A stretch of DNA of 64,000 nucleotides from Capitella teleta (GCA_000328365.1 KB295123.1:179969-243968); one strand, 5' to 3'. Positions 34,422 through 48,442 are shown, counted from the stretch's first letter. Notes: generated from the letters alone by a model not told the origin. Made by a program: numbers and translations.

Positions 34422-37400
34422 AAACTTTTATGTTTGTTATATTATTGGCGCAAAAGAATTTGAACTCTTCATAATCCGTTGCATAATTTTGTCCTGAATG
34501 GTCATTAAATGGATTCACGAAAAGAAAAACAGAAAACTTCAGAGAAAGTTCATTTCGGATATCTTCCAAAATCATGCATGGAAATTAATCAAACATTGGT
34601 CATTCTTTCTTAGACGATTTGCAAATTGTTTGCCACGTTTTTTGTTTCTCGATGCACCCTCTAAGATTGGCGGAAAGAGGGTGCGAGAGTCCAACTTCCG
34701 ACACACCCACTGATCGTATATCCACCGTAAATTTAATTTGCAATACTCTATAAACTTTTCAAAACGTGTCTAGTTTCTTTTGTTGCTCAATATAGTGCAT
34801 GGGTGATGACTGTCTTCCGATGTGATACGACTCACTCGTGCATAAGGCGACGCCATAGTTTTATCAATTGTTTATAGATTATCAGATACAAATTGTGAAA
34901 ATTTTATACATATTTTTTGCTGTCTTATTCACGAAACAATAATCAAAGCGAGAGTCTCGTCACTCGTCGATCAATCTCAGCCCTCAAATATTCACGGTGC
35001 ACTTCCAATTTATAGTCTCTCCATTTCCAATCGCACTTTCTCTTTTGATGCACTGAAGAGATTCGTGATGTTCACATCACGAATCTCTTCAGTGACTGAC
35101 TGAAGTACACTCTTCAATGTACCAGTCATGTCTCAGAATGAGTTATAGTCATAAGTCTATTGACCGTATGTGTATGTTCAGTTTTACGTTAAGTGTTACA
35201 AAAATGTTTTTTTTCCTATTTAATCAAGTTATATACACCATAATACTTGGCCTTTATTACAGAGAGGATTCAATTATATGATTGCCTTTTAACTGGTCAT
35301 TTTATCTTGAATATTATCGACGCCGCATCACAGCTAGCGCAAGCACAGACAAGTACGCATGCGTAATGGCATTATCGCCAAATGAGTGGCGTTCAAATCA
35401 AAGCATTTATAATCGTATTTGTATATTGGATAAACATGCATTTAACCTTAACTTGTGTTCAAGTTGTGATTAGAGCCTTCGAGATTAAAAGTCTGCAAAA
35501 TATTATTGTTTTAATTGGGTAAATTATGACAATTGCGACCCAAAACGTGTAATACGAACCGTTGTAAAGTGAAGCAATTATTATTTAAATCGGTTAGTAA
35601 ACTGCATATGCTCCAACAACGATTGTTTATGTTGACGAAATTGTTGATGGCCATCAACCATTTTTTTTTTTTTCAGTTCGCGTTTCTCGATGGATTGTAC
35701 CAAAGGAATAATTTGTCAACACATCCTGGCATCAAATATCCGGGTATACTTTTTTCCTTGCTTCAGATGTGCAATTTCATCAAATTAAACAACATTAAAA
35801 AGGTTGAAACGTGATGAGAGGCATCAGAGCCGACAAAAAGAATTCGTCCGCCATGGTGCATGTGGTCTCCGTAAACAGAATATTGAGCAACCTTGGCCAA
35901 TATTTACTATTCAGGAAAGTGTTAATATCTTGTGACGTCAAACCACGAGATTGTTCATAAAAATTAGTTATTCAAGCAAAACTATGTATGATAAAGAGCG
36001 CTCAAAGAATTGAAGGCGAGTTGTTCCGATGATTGTGATGGAAAAATACGTCATTCCATCGTAGTTATTTGGAGAAGGAAGCTAAAAATAAAAAGACATG
36101 TTAGTCTAGATGAAAGACTACTGTAACTATAAATGATAATTGCTATGAGAGTTTATAGCGCGGTTTAAGTGAAAAAAGCATTTCTGCAGCACTTAACACA
36201 CCATTAACAAATATCATAAGCTGTTTATAGACCTATGAATCACTTTGTATAATTGCATGCACTGACAGTGGGTTCATGTTGGCTTTATACTGAACATGTA
36301 ATCTAAACTAATCAAAACATTGGTCAATTCTCTCACCCTAGGTACTAAGTTACTAAGTATTAATTATGTCCAATCTCCTGATATTATGTAATGCTGTTGT
36401 CTGCACGTCTCTCTACTCCACTCCAAATCTGTTCGCTTTCAGTCGGACACTTCTTTGAGTTCTCTCTCCTTTGTTATCGCTAATAAATGTCAGTTTCGAA
36501 TTTGTATTGTTCGATGCCCAGAAGAATTTGCGCCACTTCCTACAAGTTTAACGTCACTTTTACGATCTCAATATGCAGAAAGAACTGTTATAGCAGATCG
36601 CTCAGCATGCAAAACCCACCATCGATGTTCGCTGCAAGCAAGCAATCCTGCTGCGCCTCTCGTGACGTCACGTATAAATTATTCTTTGAACATGGCTTCC
36701 CTGCATTTAAGCCAAATTTCTGTCTTCTGTTACCCTGCATTCATTCTTTCCAAGTAGCCGTCATACATAATCATACAAATAGAATATTTGTTATTTAAAT
36801 AAAAAATAAAAAATAATAATATGTATATGTGCATGTATATCAAATATAAAGATAAAGTATGGTCTGAGATCACCGTCTGAAGTTTGCTGCGATTAAAGGT
36901 TTATTTGTCTTTTCGTGGTTCTCTTCCCGAGATTGTCATTCACGAAATGCAGTCAAGTAACAATATAAGAGCATCCGGTCATCCGGAAAAAAAAAAAGTC
37001 GCTTAATTCAAAATGTTAAAGTAAAAGAGGAAAGCAAAAGCAAAACAACAGCAACAAGAAACAATGGAAAAAATACTACTAATAATAAAGAAGAAGAAAA
37101 AATCAATAACAAAATCAAGCATCATGTACATCTTGTACAATTTGCGTATAATATTTCATCAATAATCTAAAAATAGATATTAACAATGACGTCATAACAT
37201 CATCTGGTACATATATAAAGATAAGACACCCTACCTCCAAAGATGAGTTCCCTTCTCTATCAATGACAATATTTATTTATATAAAAAAAAAAAACCACAT
37301 AAAACAACAACATTAGACGACATTTTGCGAGGTCTTCGTTCTGTTGTCCGCCATGCTTGACTCGACGTTCGAGACGACCGTAAGTTGGGTCTTGGCTGCC

Positions 37401-37980
37401 CTCGAAGCTCGAGGGTCTGTTGACGAGAAAACAAGGTTATAATAATTGTTACCATTAAGAGCATTTCTCACACACAAGTGCTGATGAAATTTTAGCTTCC
37501 GCAATTTGTTTTGTGTTTCGTATAAAGAATTCAAACAACAGCGTGCTAACAACACTTCGGAGAGTGAATTCGCAACATAAAGCTAACATCCTTCAACCCA
37601 TGCCTTTCAGCTGACATTTTAACATTTTTTTTTGCGGCAGCTTGATATCACAATTAATGGCGCCTCAAGGTTTCGAAACGAGGAAGATAACCTTGTGCCC
37701 TGCAAAACAGTTTGTTTTTTTAGAAGTCGACCGTGGAATGGTGGTATACTTGACAAATAAGTCAGTCCTTGTGTCCGACCTTGAGCACTGCATTAGCAGT
37801 GTACAATTGGCATTGTTTCCGTAGTCTGAGACTATATGTCAATTTGCATCAACATAGCACATCCGAATCAAGTTTTTGAGAGAGCTTTCTTCCAAGAAAA
37901 GCAGCGTCAAGCTCCGCAAGATGTCGTTTGATCTCGCATGTTTTGATGTCGTCTGAGAGTTATATCATTATAATAGTATT
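34422..37980. other. Intergenic, no gene seen
   Basis: Contains a perfect hairpin (35051-35094) and A-rich simple sequence at 36990-37110. Short frames show no domain and no consistent splice structure. Confidence 0.5.
35051..35094. repeat. Perfect 21-base inverted repeat with 2-base spacer
   Basis: Arm 35051-35071 (beginning CACTGAAGAGATTCGTGATG) and arm 35074-35094 are exact reverse complements separated by TC. Confidence 0.95.
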
Positions 37981-37987
37981 ATATTAA

Positions 37988-38348
37988 AGAGGACCTCTAT
38001 TCATTTCGGAACCTTTTTAGATCGGTTCTGTGGGCTTTATTGAGTGACGAGAAACCATTTTCAAAAAATTTGGCCAACTGTGAAGGATATTCAAAACAAA
38101 TTAAAATACGAATTTCCTGCTCAGGCAGAATAGCTTGAAACGAGATGAGTGCGAGATTTCTTTTATGAGAAAAGCTGAAAGATCTGTTCGCTCGACAGTG
38201 AGATTTTAAACCTCTCAAATTCGATGTATCTAGGAATTAGCCCACAGCAAGCGTATTGTCCAAAAATATGTCGGTCAAAAGACGTATTTGTCTTTTGGGA
38301 TGCATTTTCTATCATCCGTTGGTGATTCAAAACAACCAGAGGTTCTCT
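37988..38348 (+). mobile_element. MITE-like dispersed repeat, copy 2
   Basis: Flanked by TTAA on both sides (37984-37987 and 38349-38352). Its inverted ends are AGAGGACCTCT and AGAGAACCTCT (one mismatch). The interior matches 25166-25595 in the same orientation. TTAA targets are typical of piggyBac-type elements, but the end sequence is not a classic piggyBac terminus, so the superfamily is uncertain. It is non-coding. Confidence 0.7.
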
Positions 38349-38884
38349 TTAAGATTACAGCGACACACAGAGGGTTTTATTATAACATTCTGCGTGTTCT
38401 TGCAATAGTTCCAATGATCAGTCCATTCACAGTTGTTTCTCTTAAAAAAACCACAAATGACAAATGCTGTGACAGCCAACCAATTAGATGATCCAATTGA
38501 TCCCGCAATCAAAGTCCACGTAGAAGTCGCTCCCCTCACCTCCATGGAATGCATGGGAATGTTATTTAAGCATCACTTGTCAGCTTCGTGATTCCATTCC
38601 GACTTCTTTCCCTTGTTATGGGTGACATGGAATTTTGTCAATTAACTTCGAGAAATAACGTGCCTTATCACATGTCTGTCTTTGACTAATGAGATATCGA
38701 AGAATCGACATTGGGGGTTGGGTTGAGACACGCAGCATGAATAATTGACTGCATAAATTTCAATTCAGCATGAAAGCATTGATGGAGATCATTTATATGT
38801 TTCATTTTGCACTTGAATTGTTCGACGACACACCTATTGTAGCTGCTGTTTACCATACTGAACCTCCCACTATCAGAACTGTGT

Positions 38885-38985
38885 TAAACCAAGGGTGTAC
38901 GGATTGCAAGGGCTGACTGCATTGTATAAAACCAAGGGTGTTTGGATTGCAAGGGCTGACTGTATTGGCCTATAATCTAAGATTA
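38885..38985. repeat. Local tandem duplication, about 55-base unit
   Basis: Two adjacent copies share AACCAAGGGTGT, GGATTGCAAGGGCTGACTG and a TATAA ending, with few differences. The rest of 38353-39904 has no recognised gene; an 18-base perfect palindrome lies at 39039-39056 (half-site ACTCGCCAC). Confidence 0.8.
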
Positions 38986-39904
38986 ATTGAGTGACTCAAA
39001 AGTCCAAGAATAAGGATTCGAAATGAGCGAACAAGTTTACTCGCCACGTGGCGAGTGAACAGGACATTTTTATTCGCCAAATATATTTTTACTCGCCAGA
39101 AATTTTTTGACGAAAAAGATATCATAAAACGCACAAATTTCATAATTGATACATTTCAACCAATTTTAATTTACATCGATCGTTTGTGACCATGCACTGC
39201 CACAACGCACGTTTATATAATCGGTCAAAACCATACAACACAATCCCTTTACCACTAGAAAAGTGCGTATACCCTCCTCTTCTGTATGGTTTATGCTAGT
39301 ATGTACTAATGGCAACGTGTCCACTCCGAATTAAGGAAGACAGGCAAAACAACGGCAGGAAATTACAAAGGAAGCCCCATAGGCTCGTCGGCGCCGCCAA
39401 TCCTTTGAACAGGCCTTATAGTGTGATTGTACAAAAGAATTCAAAAGATTCTTCAACTCAGACGTTAATTTTAAACCTCGTCAACTCACACCTGTTGCAT
39501 GAGTTGGATCAGTTGGCATCAACATCCGACTCTAAATTTTGTTCGCAATGGACAAAGGGAGCACAGATACACGAAGCCATCACTACTAGTTCTGTAGTAT
39601 TTGTATTCAGACTAACTACATGTACTTTATAACATATCAGAGCTCTTTTTTTTTCTCTTTTTTTTTCTTTTTTTTTTTAGTTCTTTCTTATATGAATATT
39701 TTGTACTTGTACACCGCGTGTGCATATATCTCATGCAAAAAAAAGTATATACGCGACATTGAAAATATGTAAACAGTATCGTGAGCGAATTAATACACTG
39801 ATGTAGCATTTTCAACTTTGCAATGATTTTACGTGCGTTACTATAGCAACGTAAATGTTTAGTAATTGACGCAAGAACCAATCAATCTACCCAATACTAA
39901 TGTT

Positions 39905-41038
39905 CTACAGTATGTAACCAACAGAATAAAACATACCTTCAAGGCCAATCCTTCCGCAGGTGATGACGTTCATCAAAGTCTTGCGGAATGTTTCTCCTCC
40001 CATTGCGTAGAAGATGAAGTTGCAACTGTGGCCACACAGCATCATGGTTGCGCTAATCCCATAAGTGTAATAGTCATTGACGAGTTGCCTATCAGACTGG
40101 AGCAGAACGATGATGTTGACCAGGTCGAGGATGTTCATTGCCATGCTGAACAGGCTCATAGTGAGGAACATCAGCGTCAGTCCGATGTCGCTACCGTCGT
40201 CGGTTTTCGCTCCGAGGCTCGCTCGCTGTGCTCTCCACTTACGGAGACGGATGATGATCAGGAAGTTCAGGATGCCCATTGATAGCCAGGGTATGACAAA
40301 GCCCAGGCATTTGGAGAACGCCATGTCCAGTCTACGTGCGATCGTGTTCAGAGCCAGCAGTCGGTAGCAAAAGCTGACTCCGTACTCAACTTTCATGCCA
40401 AACGCTGCGATGCGATAACTCTCAAGTCCAGCAAACATGACAAAGATGCAAACTATAGCAATCTTCATTCGTTTGCGAGTGCACCAGAGGGACACCTGAA
40501 GCGGAAAGTACACAGATATGAAACGCTCGAATGCCACCAGTAGGCAAAACACGTTCGAGCAGTCCCTGGCAACTATACGAAAGTACGGGATGAGCTTACA
40601 GCCAATGTTCGTATTCTGCGCCCATGAGTACCCCAAAGTCGCCCATATTATGTAATCAGTTGACACTAGTGTGGCTAGTGGGTCAGCGATCGATAGTGCT
40701 AACAACACTAGGATAATGGCTTGCTTTTGTCGGTTTTTCATTCGCCAAAAGACCACGGATGACAGTCCATTGCAAATGAACCCGACCGGACAAAGAACTA
40801 GAGCAAATCTCTCATAGGTACGCAGATAGTAACGTCGATCGGTCACGAACATCTTCTCGTACTGGATTAACTTTAACAGTTCTGGATCGATCGTAGTTTC
40901 GTATGTCTTCTCGACTTCTGCAAGGAGCGCCTGTTCGGTGGTTGGGCTGCGAATTTCGCTGCATTCGCCGTTCGGACAAGCGTCCCCACGAACGTAACTG
41001 TTTAAGAGCAACACAAGCAGAACCATAGGGCAGAGCAT
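39905..41038 (-). CDS. Rhodopsin-class G-protein-coupled receptor (orphan, peptide-receptor-like)
   Basis: A 377-residue seven-pass receptor. A signal peptide (MLCPMVLLVLLLNSYVRG) and an extracellular N-terminus of about 60 residues precede TM1. TM3 begins with the conserved Cys (GCKLIPYF) and ends in ERF instead of DRY. The second extracellular loop has the partner Cys (VSFCYRLL). TM7 has NFIFY in place of NPxxY, followed by helix 8 (GGETFRKTL). It is uninterrupted by introns. A strong donor, GAAG|GTATGT, lies at about 39937, so the last few codons may really be replaced by a further C-tail exon. A TATA box sits about 40 bases upstream of the ATG. ERF and the overall shape recall invertebrate FMRFamide-like receptors, but I cannot assign a ligand. 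Confidence 0.85.
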   Translation of the reverse strand: MLCPMVLLVLLLNSYVRGDACPNGECSEIRSPTTEQALLAEVEKTYETTIDPELLKLIQYEKMFVTDRRYYLRTYERFALVLCPVGFICNGLSSVVFWRMKNRQKQAIILVLLALSIADPLATLVSTDYIIWATLGYSWAQNTNIGCKLIPYFRIVARDCSNVFCLLVAFERFISVYFPLQVSLWCTRKRMKIAIVCIFVMFAGLESYRIAAFGMKVEYGVSFCYRLLALNTIARRLDMAFSKCLGFVIPWLSMGILNFLIIIRLRKWRAQRASLGAKTDDGSDIGLTLMFLTMSLFSMAMNILDLVNIIVLLQSDRQLVNDYYTYGISATMMLCGHSCNFIFYAMGGETFRKTLMNVITCGRIGLEGMFYSVGYIL

Positions 41039-41075
41039 CGCTGACTATTAACTCTGCTGTGTGAGTAACAACGCC

Positions 41076-41085
41076 TTATATATAT
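41076..41085 (-). promoter_or_regulatory. TATA box of GPCR gene
   Basis: TATATATAAG on the minus strand, about 40 bases before the receptor start codon; it predicts a very short 5' leader and supports the chosen ATG. Confidence 0.65.
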
Positions 41086-41089
41086 TGCT

Positions 41090-42412
<1,323 letters not shown>

Positions 42413-42479
42413 GAAAGAAAAAAACAAGAATAAACACAAAAACGAAATGATGAATATTGGATGTGTAAAAGAGAGTAAT

Positions 42480-44270
42480 TATACAATATACAAACACAAA
42501 CACAAATAATAGAATGCTAGAGAACATTACAACATTGAGGTAGGTCAAACATAATAGGAGACATTATTATGATGCATATGAATTAATACAGAATTATTTC
42601 AGGTTTGTTTGTTTGTTTTTTGTTTTGTTTTTGTTTGTTTGTTTGTTTGGTTTTTTTTTTTTTTTTTTTTTTTTTTACGGAATTTGTTTACACATTAATT
42701 AGATTATGAGGCAGCAATAAGGAATTGATTAGTTTTGGGACTTGATAAAGAAATGAGATTTGTTTGATTCAATTTCGTACACATGGGAAAATAACTCAGT
42801 TACGTTGTAGTTAAAAAGAGATTAATTGTTATGGGAATGTTGGGGATTCTTAATGATGGGTAAAAATATTGCAGAGAGCGAGGCGGGAGTTTACATTGTG
42901 GTTTTATCTTTGAAGTTGGCAAAGGATGTAGTGAACAGGTCGTGTATTTTTGTAATATAACATTTTTTTAATAACGCGTCTGTGTGTGAGAGAAACTTAG
43001 CTTGGCAAATAATTCTAAAAACCCGTTTCTGTGCTAGAAGAAGGCGGTCAAGATGCACTTAGGCAGCCTTGTCCCAAAATGAGTTGCAGTATGAAATGTA
43101 CAAATATATTAAGGTATTATACAGTAAGCAGAGTGTGTCAAAGGTTATAAATTTTGATCTTTTTTTTTAAGATTCTTGTCGATTTAGCTTTTTTTATATA
43201 GATATGTGTTATACATTGTAAAGTTAACAATGTATGTCGTGTTGCCTATGCCCAACTGAAGAGCTTATCAAAAATCAAGTGTTTCATAAATCATGAATCC
43301 CTAGAATCCATTATACATGCTCTTATTACTGTTCGTATTGATTACTGTAACTCAGTTTTTTATGGTGTTAATGATCGTATTTTACAAAAGCTCCAAGTTC
43401 TACAAAATGCATGTGCCAGACTTTTAACCAATACTTCTCATTTTGACCATATCACCCCTGTCCTTACCGAATTGTATTGGTTACCCATCAAATATCGTAT
43501 TGTTTTTAAACTTCTTATGTTTACATTTAAATGCATGTACGGACTTTCACCAAAGTATCTGAGCGAACTTTTATCCCCTTACCAGCCGACCAGAAATATT
43601 AGATCACAAGACAGTTTCCTTTTATCTGTTCCTTTTACTAGGTCCCATGCATTGTACTCCTCAAGTTTCACTATTGTTGCCCCTCGTTTATGGAACCAAT
43701 TACCTTTTAAACTTCGATCCGACCAATCTTTGTCTGTTTTTAAATCTCAGTTTAAAACCTATCTTTTTACCAAGTGTTATGTTTAATCCGCTGAATTTCG
43801 TTTTATCTTGTTCCTTTTCAAATGTTTTTACTCCTTCACACTTTTTCTTTTAACACAAGCATTTTAGAGCACTAATGTTGTGGATTTTACGCTATACAGA
43901 AATAAAATTTATTATTATTATTTATTATATGCAGTGACCATGTCAAAGCGCTATCGATGACAACTCCAAGGAAGTTCGGGTTTTTTTTAGATTTTTTTAC
44001 CGTGTCGATTGCAGTATTTGTCAAATTTCAGATTGAGTTGTGAATTTCTGAGTCTGGTGTCAGGGGTGAAAAGAATGGAGTTGTTTTTTTTTTGTTTTTT
44101 TTTTTTTTAATTGAGGAATAGTCTGTTTGCAGTAAACCACAAATTTATATTAATCAGGTCTGCATTGTATTAAAACTTTCTGTCAGTTTATATATGGATT
44201 TACCAGAGATGTTGGCATCATCCGCGTACATCATTGGGAATATGTGTTCAAGGGAATGGTTGAGGTGGTG
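42480..44270 (-). mobile_element. Degraded LINE (minus strand), split by a later LINE
   Basis: Reading the minus strand, the reverse-transcriptase catalytic motif MYADDAN (near 44215) is followed by LWFTANRLFLN and FLGVVIDSALTW (near 43960). After a gap filled by a plus-strand LINE come ISYCNSFWDKA (near 43085) and further C-terminal RT-like residues down to about 42500. These are hallmarks of the C-terminal half of a non-LTR retrotransposon reverse transcriptase. It carries several stops and is 5'-truncated. Confidence 0.75.
43222..43924 (+). mobile_element. 5'-truncated LINE inserted in an older LINE
   Basis: An open stretch up to 43786 reads as the last part of a CR1/L2-like reverse-transcriptase protein: DYCNSVFYGV, LQNACARLLT, LYWLPIKYRIVFKLLMF, APRLWNQLPF, SVFKSQFKTYLF. 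A short 3' UTR follows, ending in a TTATTA-type 3' repeat, as is usual for CR1/L2 elements. The opposite orientation and near-intact frame show that it inserted into the older minus-strand LINE. Confidence 0.85.
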
Positions 44271-46061
44271 AAAAAAGGTAGTGGACCAAGTATACAAGGT
44301 CAAAGGTCATCAAGACGAGGGCCTGACAAGTGCCGTATAATTCTCGACTTTAAAGGATTAACTAATATCAATTATCATGAACCAAATATGACCGTGTATA
44401 ATGATTTGGCCAAATTTTACAGATGTCATGTATTGCACCATTCGAGTAAATCAAAATGAAAGTTTCAGCGTTCGCGAAATCCAGCTCTGCGTCTATGGTA
44501 ACTTCAAGAGGAGCTATAAATGTGACCCGCCGCGACGAATTCAGTCTAAAGTCGCAAAAGGAAGAGCATTTTTCACCTTTTGATTTATTCTTGGCTGCCA
44601 ATTACCTTTAATGTGGTGCAAAAAAAATAAAGATAAAATAAAACCAAACCAAACTGCGACCCGTTACAAATGCCTTTAATTGGCTTCAAGCGTAAACACA
44701 GTATCATGAAAACTATTAATATGACGTTCTGCTCATGCTGCTTACAGTGAAAGCTATCATTGAAAAATCACCCATATTAAACGCTTGAAACGACACCAAC
44801 ATTTTTTCCTCGTTAATATACTTCATAAGTACTACAGGTCAAACAGGTGGTCTGTTAAAAGTTAAAAATGAGACGCCATACAAGATTCGATTCTGGTTAA
44901 GGTCCTGCATGCCATCTCTGTTAAATAGGGCGTCATTTTGCAAACCGATAGATTTACGCTGACATCCATGTGGAGCTGAAGGCAAAGGTCTTGGAAACAG
45001 AGAAGGATGCGAATAGTGAAAGAACATGTGCCACTGACCATAAAAGAATACTCGATACATTAAGAATACTGTGAGCAGGGGCTCAAGATATGTTACGTAA
45101 TCCGTCATAATGTTATTTTACACTGAAAGGAAGATACAAATTACAATATAATTATGAACTGAAAAACGAAGTTCAATAATAAACAAACAAAATCATGAAT
45201 AATGAAACAACAAAATAAACTGAACAGACGCTTGAATGTGGTAGTAATATTACTCAGGATCGCAAAATTTGTGATCTCCGTAAACAGAACACTGTGACTC
45301 AGTCTAACTGAACTGAAAAAACTTCCGAAATGTTCTGTGTAGGAATGTTCCATCTTCCATGACACATGAGGGAGGGAGAACTGGTTGAAAATGGACTNTG
45401 AGTCGTTATTTGATGCACCAAAGATGATTCCTATGCCTGGCCCACACAAGGAATATCATCGCTAACGATTTCGCGGGCGATATATTGCTAACTAGGCGTG
45501 ACGTCAGCAGCTGTGATGAAACACCGAGTTCCCCATCTTTTACAATGGGCCTCGTCATATCAGCGTGTCCTGCGACTAAACCCCTTGATATTTTTTTATT
45601 TTCTTTTCTGAAATAGATAGAATAATCATTTTGCCTCCAGTCAGGCGCAAAAAAAAATATATTTTTCGCTATTTTTCTTATTTTAACAAGCGATTTTCTA
45701 GGACACCTACCACGTTTCTCATCCTGAAACAGTAAAAAGGTCAACCAGAGTGCACCACGCATGCGCTTTCGTTTCGTAAACAACAAAGATGTCCTTTTAT
45801 GGCGAAGATGCTCTGCTCTGATTGGCTGAAATCGATAGCTTCACGAGGGGAACGAGACCAATCAGCCATCAGCCAAACCAAGCCATCAGCTGACGTTTGC
45901 CTCCTATACTTCGCAATGGAAGCCATTCTCCCATAGGCGCAATGCTAACCCCGATATTCGGAATGCATTATTTCCTTACGCTTGCATCCAGGCATGGTGT
46001 TTTTGGCACGGAATGCTATCAATCGGTGCTATGAGTCAATAGAACATCACTTAAAATTCAG
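44271..46061. other. Intergenic; CCAAT-rich stretch at 45810-45900
   Basis: No complete gene was recognised. At 45810-45900 several CCAAT/ATTGG boxes cluster, and on the minus strand an ATG near 45763 opens a short hydrophobic peptide (MRGALWLTFLLFQDEKR) ending at a GTAGGT donor. This could be the promoter and first exon of an unidentified minus-strand gene, but no following exon was found. One undetermined base (n) lies at about 45398. Confidence 0.3.
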
Positions 46062-48282
46062 TTCCCCATCCCTTGAAGGATGACTTAGCACAGCAGACCC
46101 AGAAATCTGAGGAACTAACAACAATGTTGGACGGGGAAGTTAACCAGCTGAAGCAGCAGATATCTCAATTGCGATCAAATTCTGTTGATCAGATTGAAGG
46201 TAGAGTACATTTCGTTCTCACACATATTCTATATCCAACTGTGCTTTTGAGGGAAATGTTCATGTAAAAATATAATTGAAAATGCTTAAAACGAAGAATC
46301 TAATCTGCCCTCTTAAATTATTAATTCCAATTACGCGAATAATTGGTTGTGGTTAGCGAAGATTAAGAATCAAAATCAAAGTATCCCGACGGAACTATTT
46401 CCTCAGCCACGGTCCGCCGATCTCCAATCTTCATTGACTGCATCCATCCCGTACATAAAATTCGTTGTTTTCACTATGCATATCATATAGTTCAGTGATT
46501 AATATAGAAGCAGAGCAGAATTGCCTTTGACCTTTGTAACAACGAAGCTACAGTGCCTCGATATTCAGTGGGGAGTTCTTTCTGAGTTCTTTGCGTTGAG
46601 GGAGGTTTTAGTTAAAGCAGAATCGGACAAAACTGGTGTATTTACTATGATCTATTTATAAAAGATAATGAAACTGGGCAATTCACGTTTGTTGCCAGTT
46701 TCGCTTTGTGATGCTTTTCACTTGTCATTTGACATCGGTCATTATAAATGTGATAGAATACACATGTCTGCCACGCTTTGTACTGCAAAGACAAATGTTA
46801 AATCTTTTTAGGGGAGGACTGCAAAGATCTCCTGGACAAAGGATTCTCTCGCAATGGAGTCTACAGCATCAGATCCCCGGCAGGAGGCGTAATGCAGGTG
46901 TATTGTGACATGACAACTGACGGTGGCGGGTGAGTAATTCAGCCCAGAATACGCATGGCGAAGTGATTCGTTTCTTCCTGGCTCTATTCGCTCTTCTTTA
47001 CACGCTTTTCTCTCATTTACGCATCATAAATTCATAACCCTATCAAATGTTCATAGTTCCGTTGCATTTGCATTATGATAACGCTCTCATGTTGACGTCA
47101 AAACACAATAATATTATACTTATGGAGTAGATTAAGAACAAAGAGTTCATATATTTTATATTCTGTTCATTCTTAACGAAACCCTCACAGATCCATAAGC
47201 TGAGTCCCAGTGTCGGTAAGCGAGTTTTCATCTATGAAATTACAGCTGAACTGACATTGTGAATTTTTAATCGGCATTACCAAAACCCAAACTTTATCAT
47301 TGTTCCGAAAGATTGACATGATTTCATGAAAATTGCATGACAAAGATGACTTCTGAACGGTTTTATGTACAAAAAAATAGCGCACTTCCCTCATTGTCAG
47401 CACGTACGTCGCCATGGCAACGGAATTTATGCGAATGGCGAGTTTTCAACTAAAGTTTCTATGTTACGATTTCATACCAATGTAGGGTGGACTTTTGTTA
47501 CAAGAGCATGGTTCCATTTTGTCTCAATAAGTATGAGACAGTAACAGCTGCATTTGGTTTTGTTGGGTTTAAGCACCGAACAAGTTATGTCCAGGTCCTG
47601 CTGTATTTATATGCATGAGGTTTATGCAACTAACGATTTATTTGTTTTAGGTCCTCCAACGGCGAATGGACGGTTCGCAGGACTTCATGCTTGGGTGGGA
47701 CCATTACACCGCAGGGTTCGATGAACTGACAGGAGAGTTTTGGTTGGGTAAAAATGCGACAATGTTTATATAATTTATCAGTTGACTACATTCGATTCTA
47801 ATTGATTCTACAGGCAACAAGAAGCTAAACCTACTAACGGCACATAATCCCCATGAATTGAGAATCGAATTGCGGGACTGGGATGGGGAGACAAGATACG
47901 CCCGTCACAGCATCTTCAACGTTGGAACCGAAGCAGACAAATTCCTCCTGACCATTGGTGGATATTCAGGAGACGCTGGTGAGAACCCAGATCGAGGAAG
48001 ATGGTCGATGTTATTGCGATTTATGTTACAGGGAACAGCATGGCACGCAGCAACGGAGGGAGGTTCAGCACCATCGACCAAGATAACGATGCTTGGAGAG
48101 GTCGTGACTGTGCCTCCTTCCGTAAGAGTGGATGGTGGCACAACGCCTGCAGCTACTCCAACCTAAACGGACTGTACCTGAACGGTGCTTACTCTGGCGA
48201 TCAAGGTGGCGTCTATTGGACCCATTGGAGAGGCGATAGGTACTCACTACAATACGCTGAGATGAAAATGAGGCCGCTGTGA
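46062..48282 (+). CDS. Fibrinogen-related domain (FReD) secreted protein, ficolin/tenascin-like
   Basis: Exons: 46062-46199 (heptad coiled coil; its upstream signal-peptide exon is not identified), 46812-about 46933, 47651-47747, 47814-47978 and 48032-48282. The domain starts DCKDLLDKGFSRNGVYSI, VYCDMTTDGGG, then VLQRRMDGSQDF, the W-D-H-Y block, FWLGNKKLNLLT, LRIELRDWDGE, and ends DCASF, WWHNACSYSNLNG, YWTHWRGDRYSLQYAEMKM, the standard FReD order including the terminal Cys pair. Such proteins oligomerise through the coiled coil and bind sugars or acetyl groups, often in innate immunity. The Trp codon expected right after GGG reads TGA (46931-46933) at the exon end; using the GTGAGT donor instead shifts the frame. 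The gene is disrupted there, or a small exon is unseen. Confidence 0.85.
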
Positions 48283-48436
48283 TGCAAATACTTCTCCGCC
48301 TTAATTGCATACCTGCACTCATATATGTATATATATATATATTGTAGTGGACTCTCGTTTTGTCATACATGTATATAAAACCATTTCAAGTATGTTGATC
48401 GACTCATTTCACGTTTTATTAGGCCATGATTTCGGC

Positions 48437-48442
48437 AATAAA
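48437..48442 (+). terminator. FReD gene polyadenylation signal
   Basis: AATAAA 155 bases after the FReD stop codon. Confidence 0.6.

Noticed and set aside
45406-45786. 126-residue minus-strand frame as a whole gene
   Set aside because: Only the first few residues look like an exon with a donor; the remainder is low-complexity and lacks a family.
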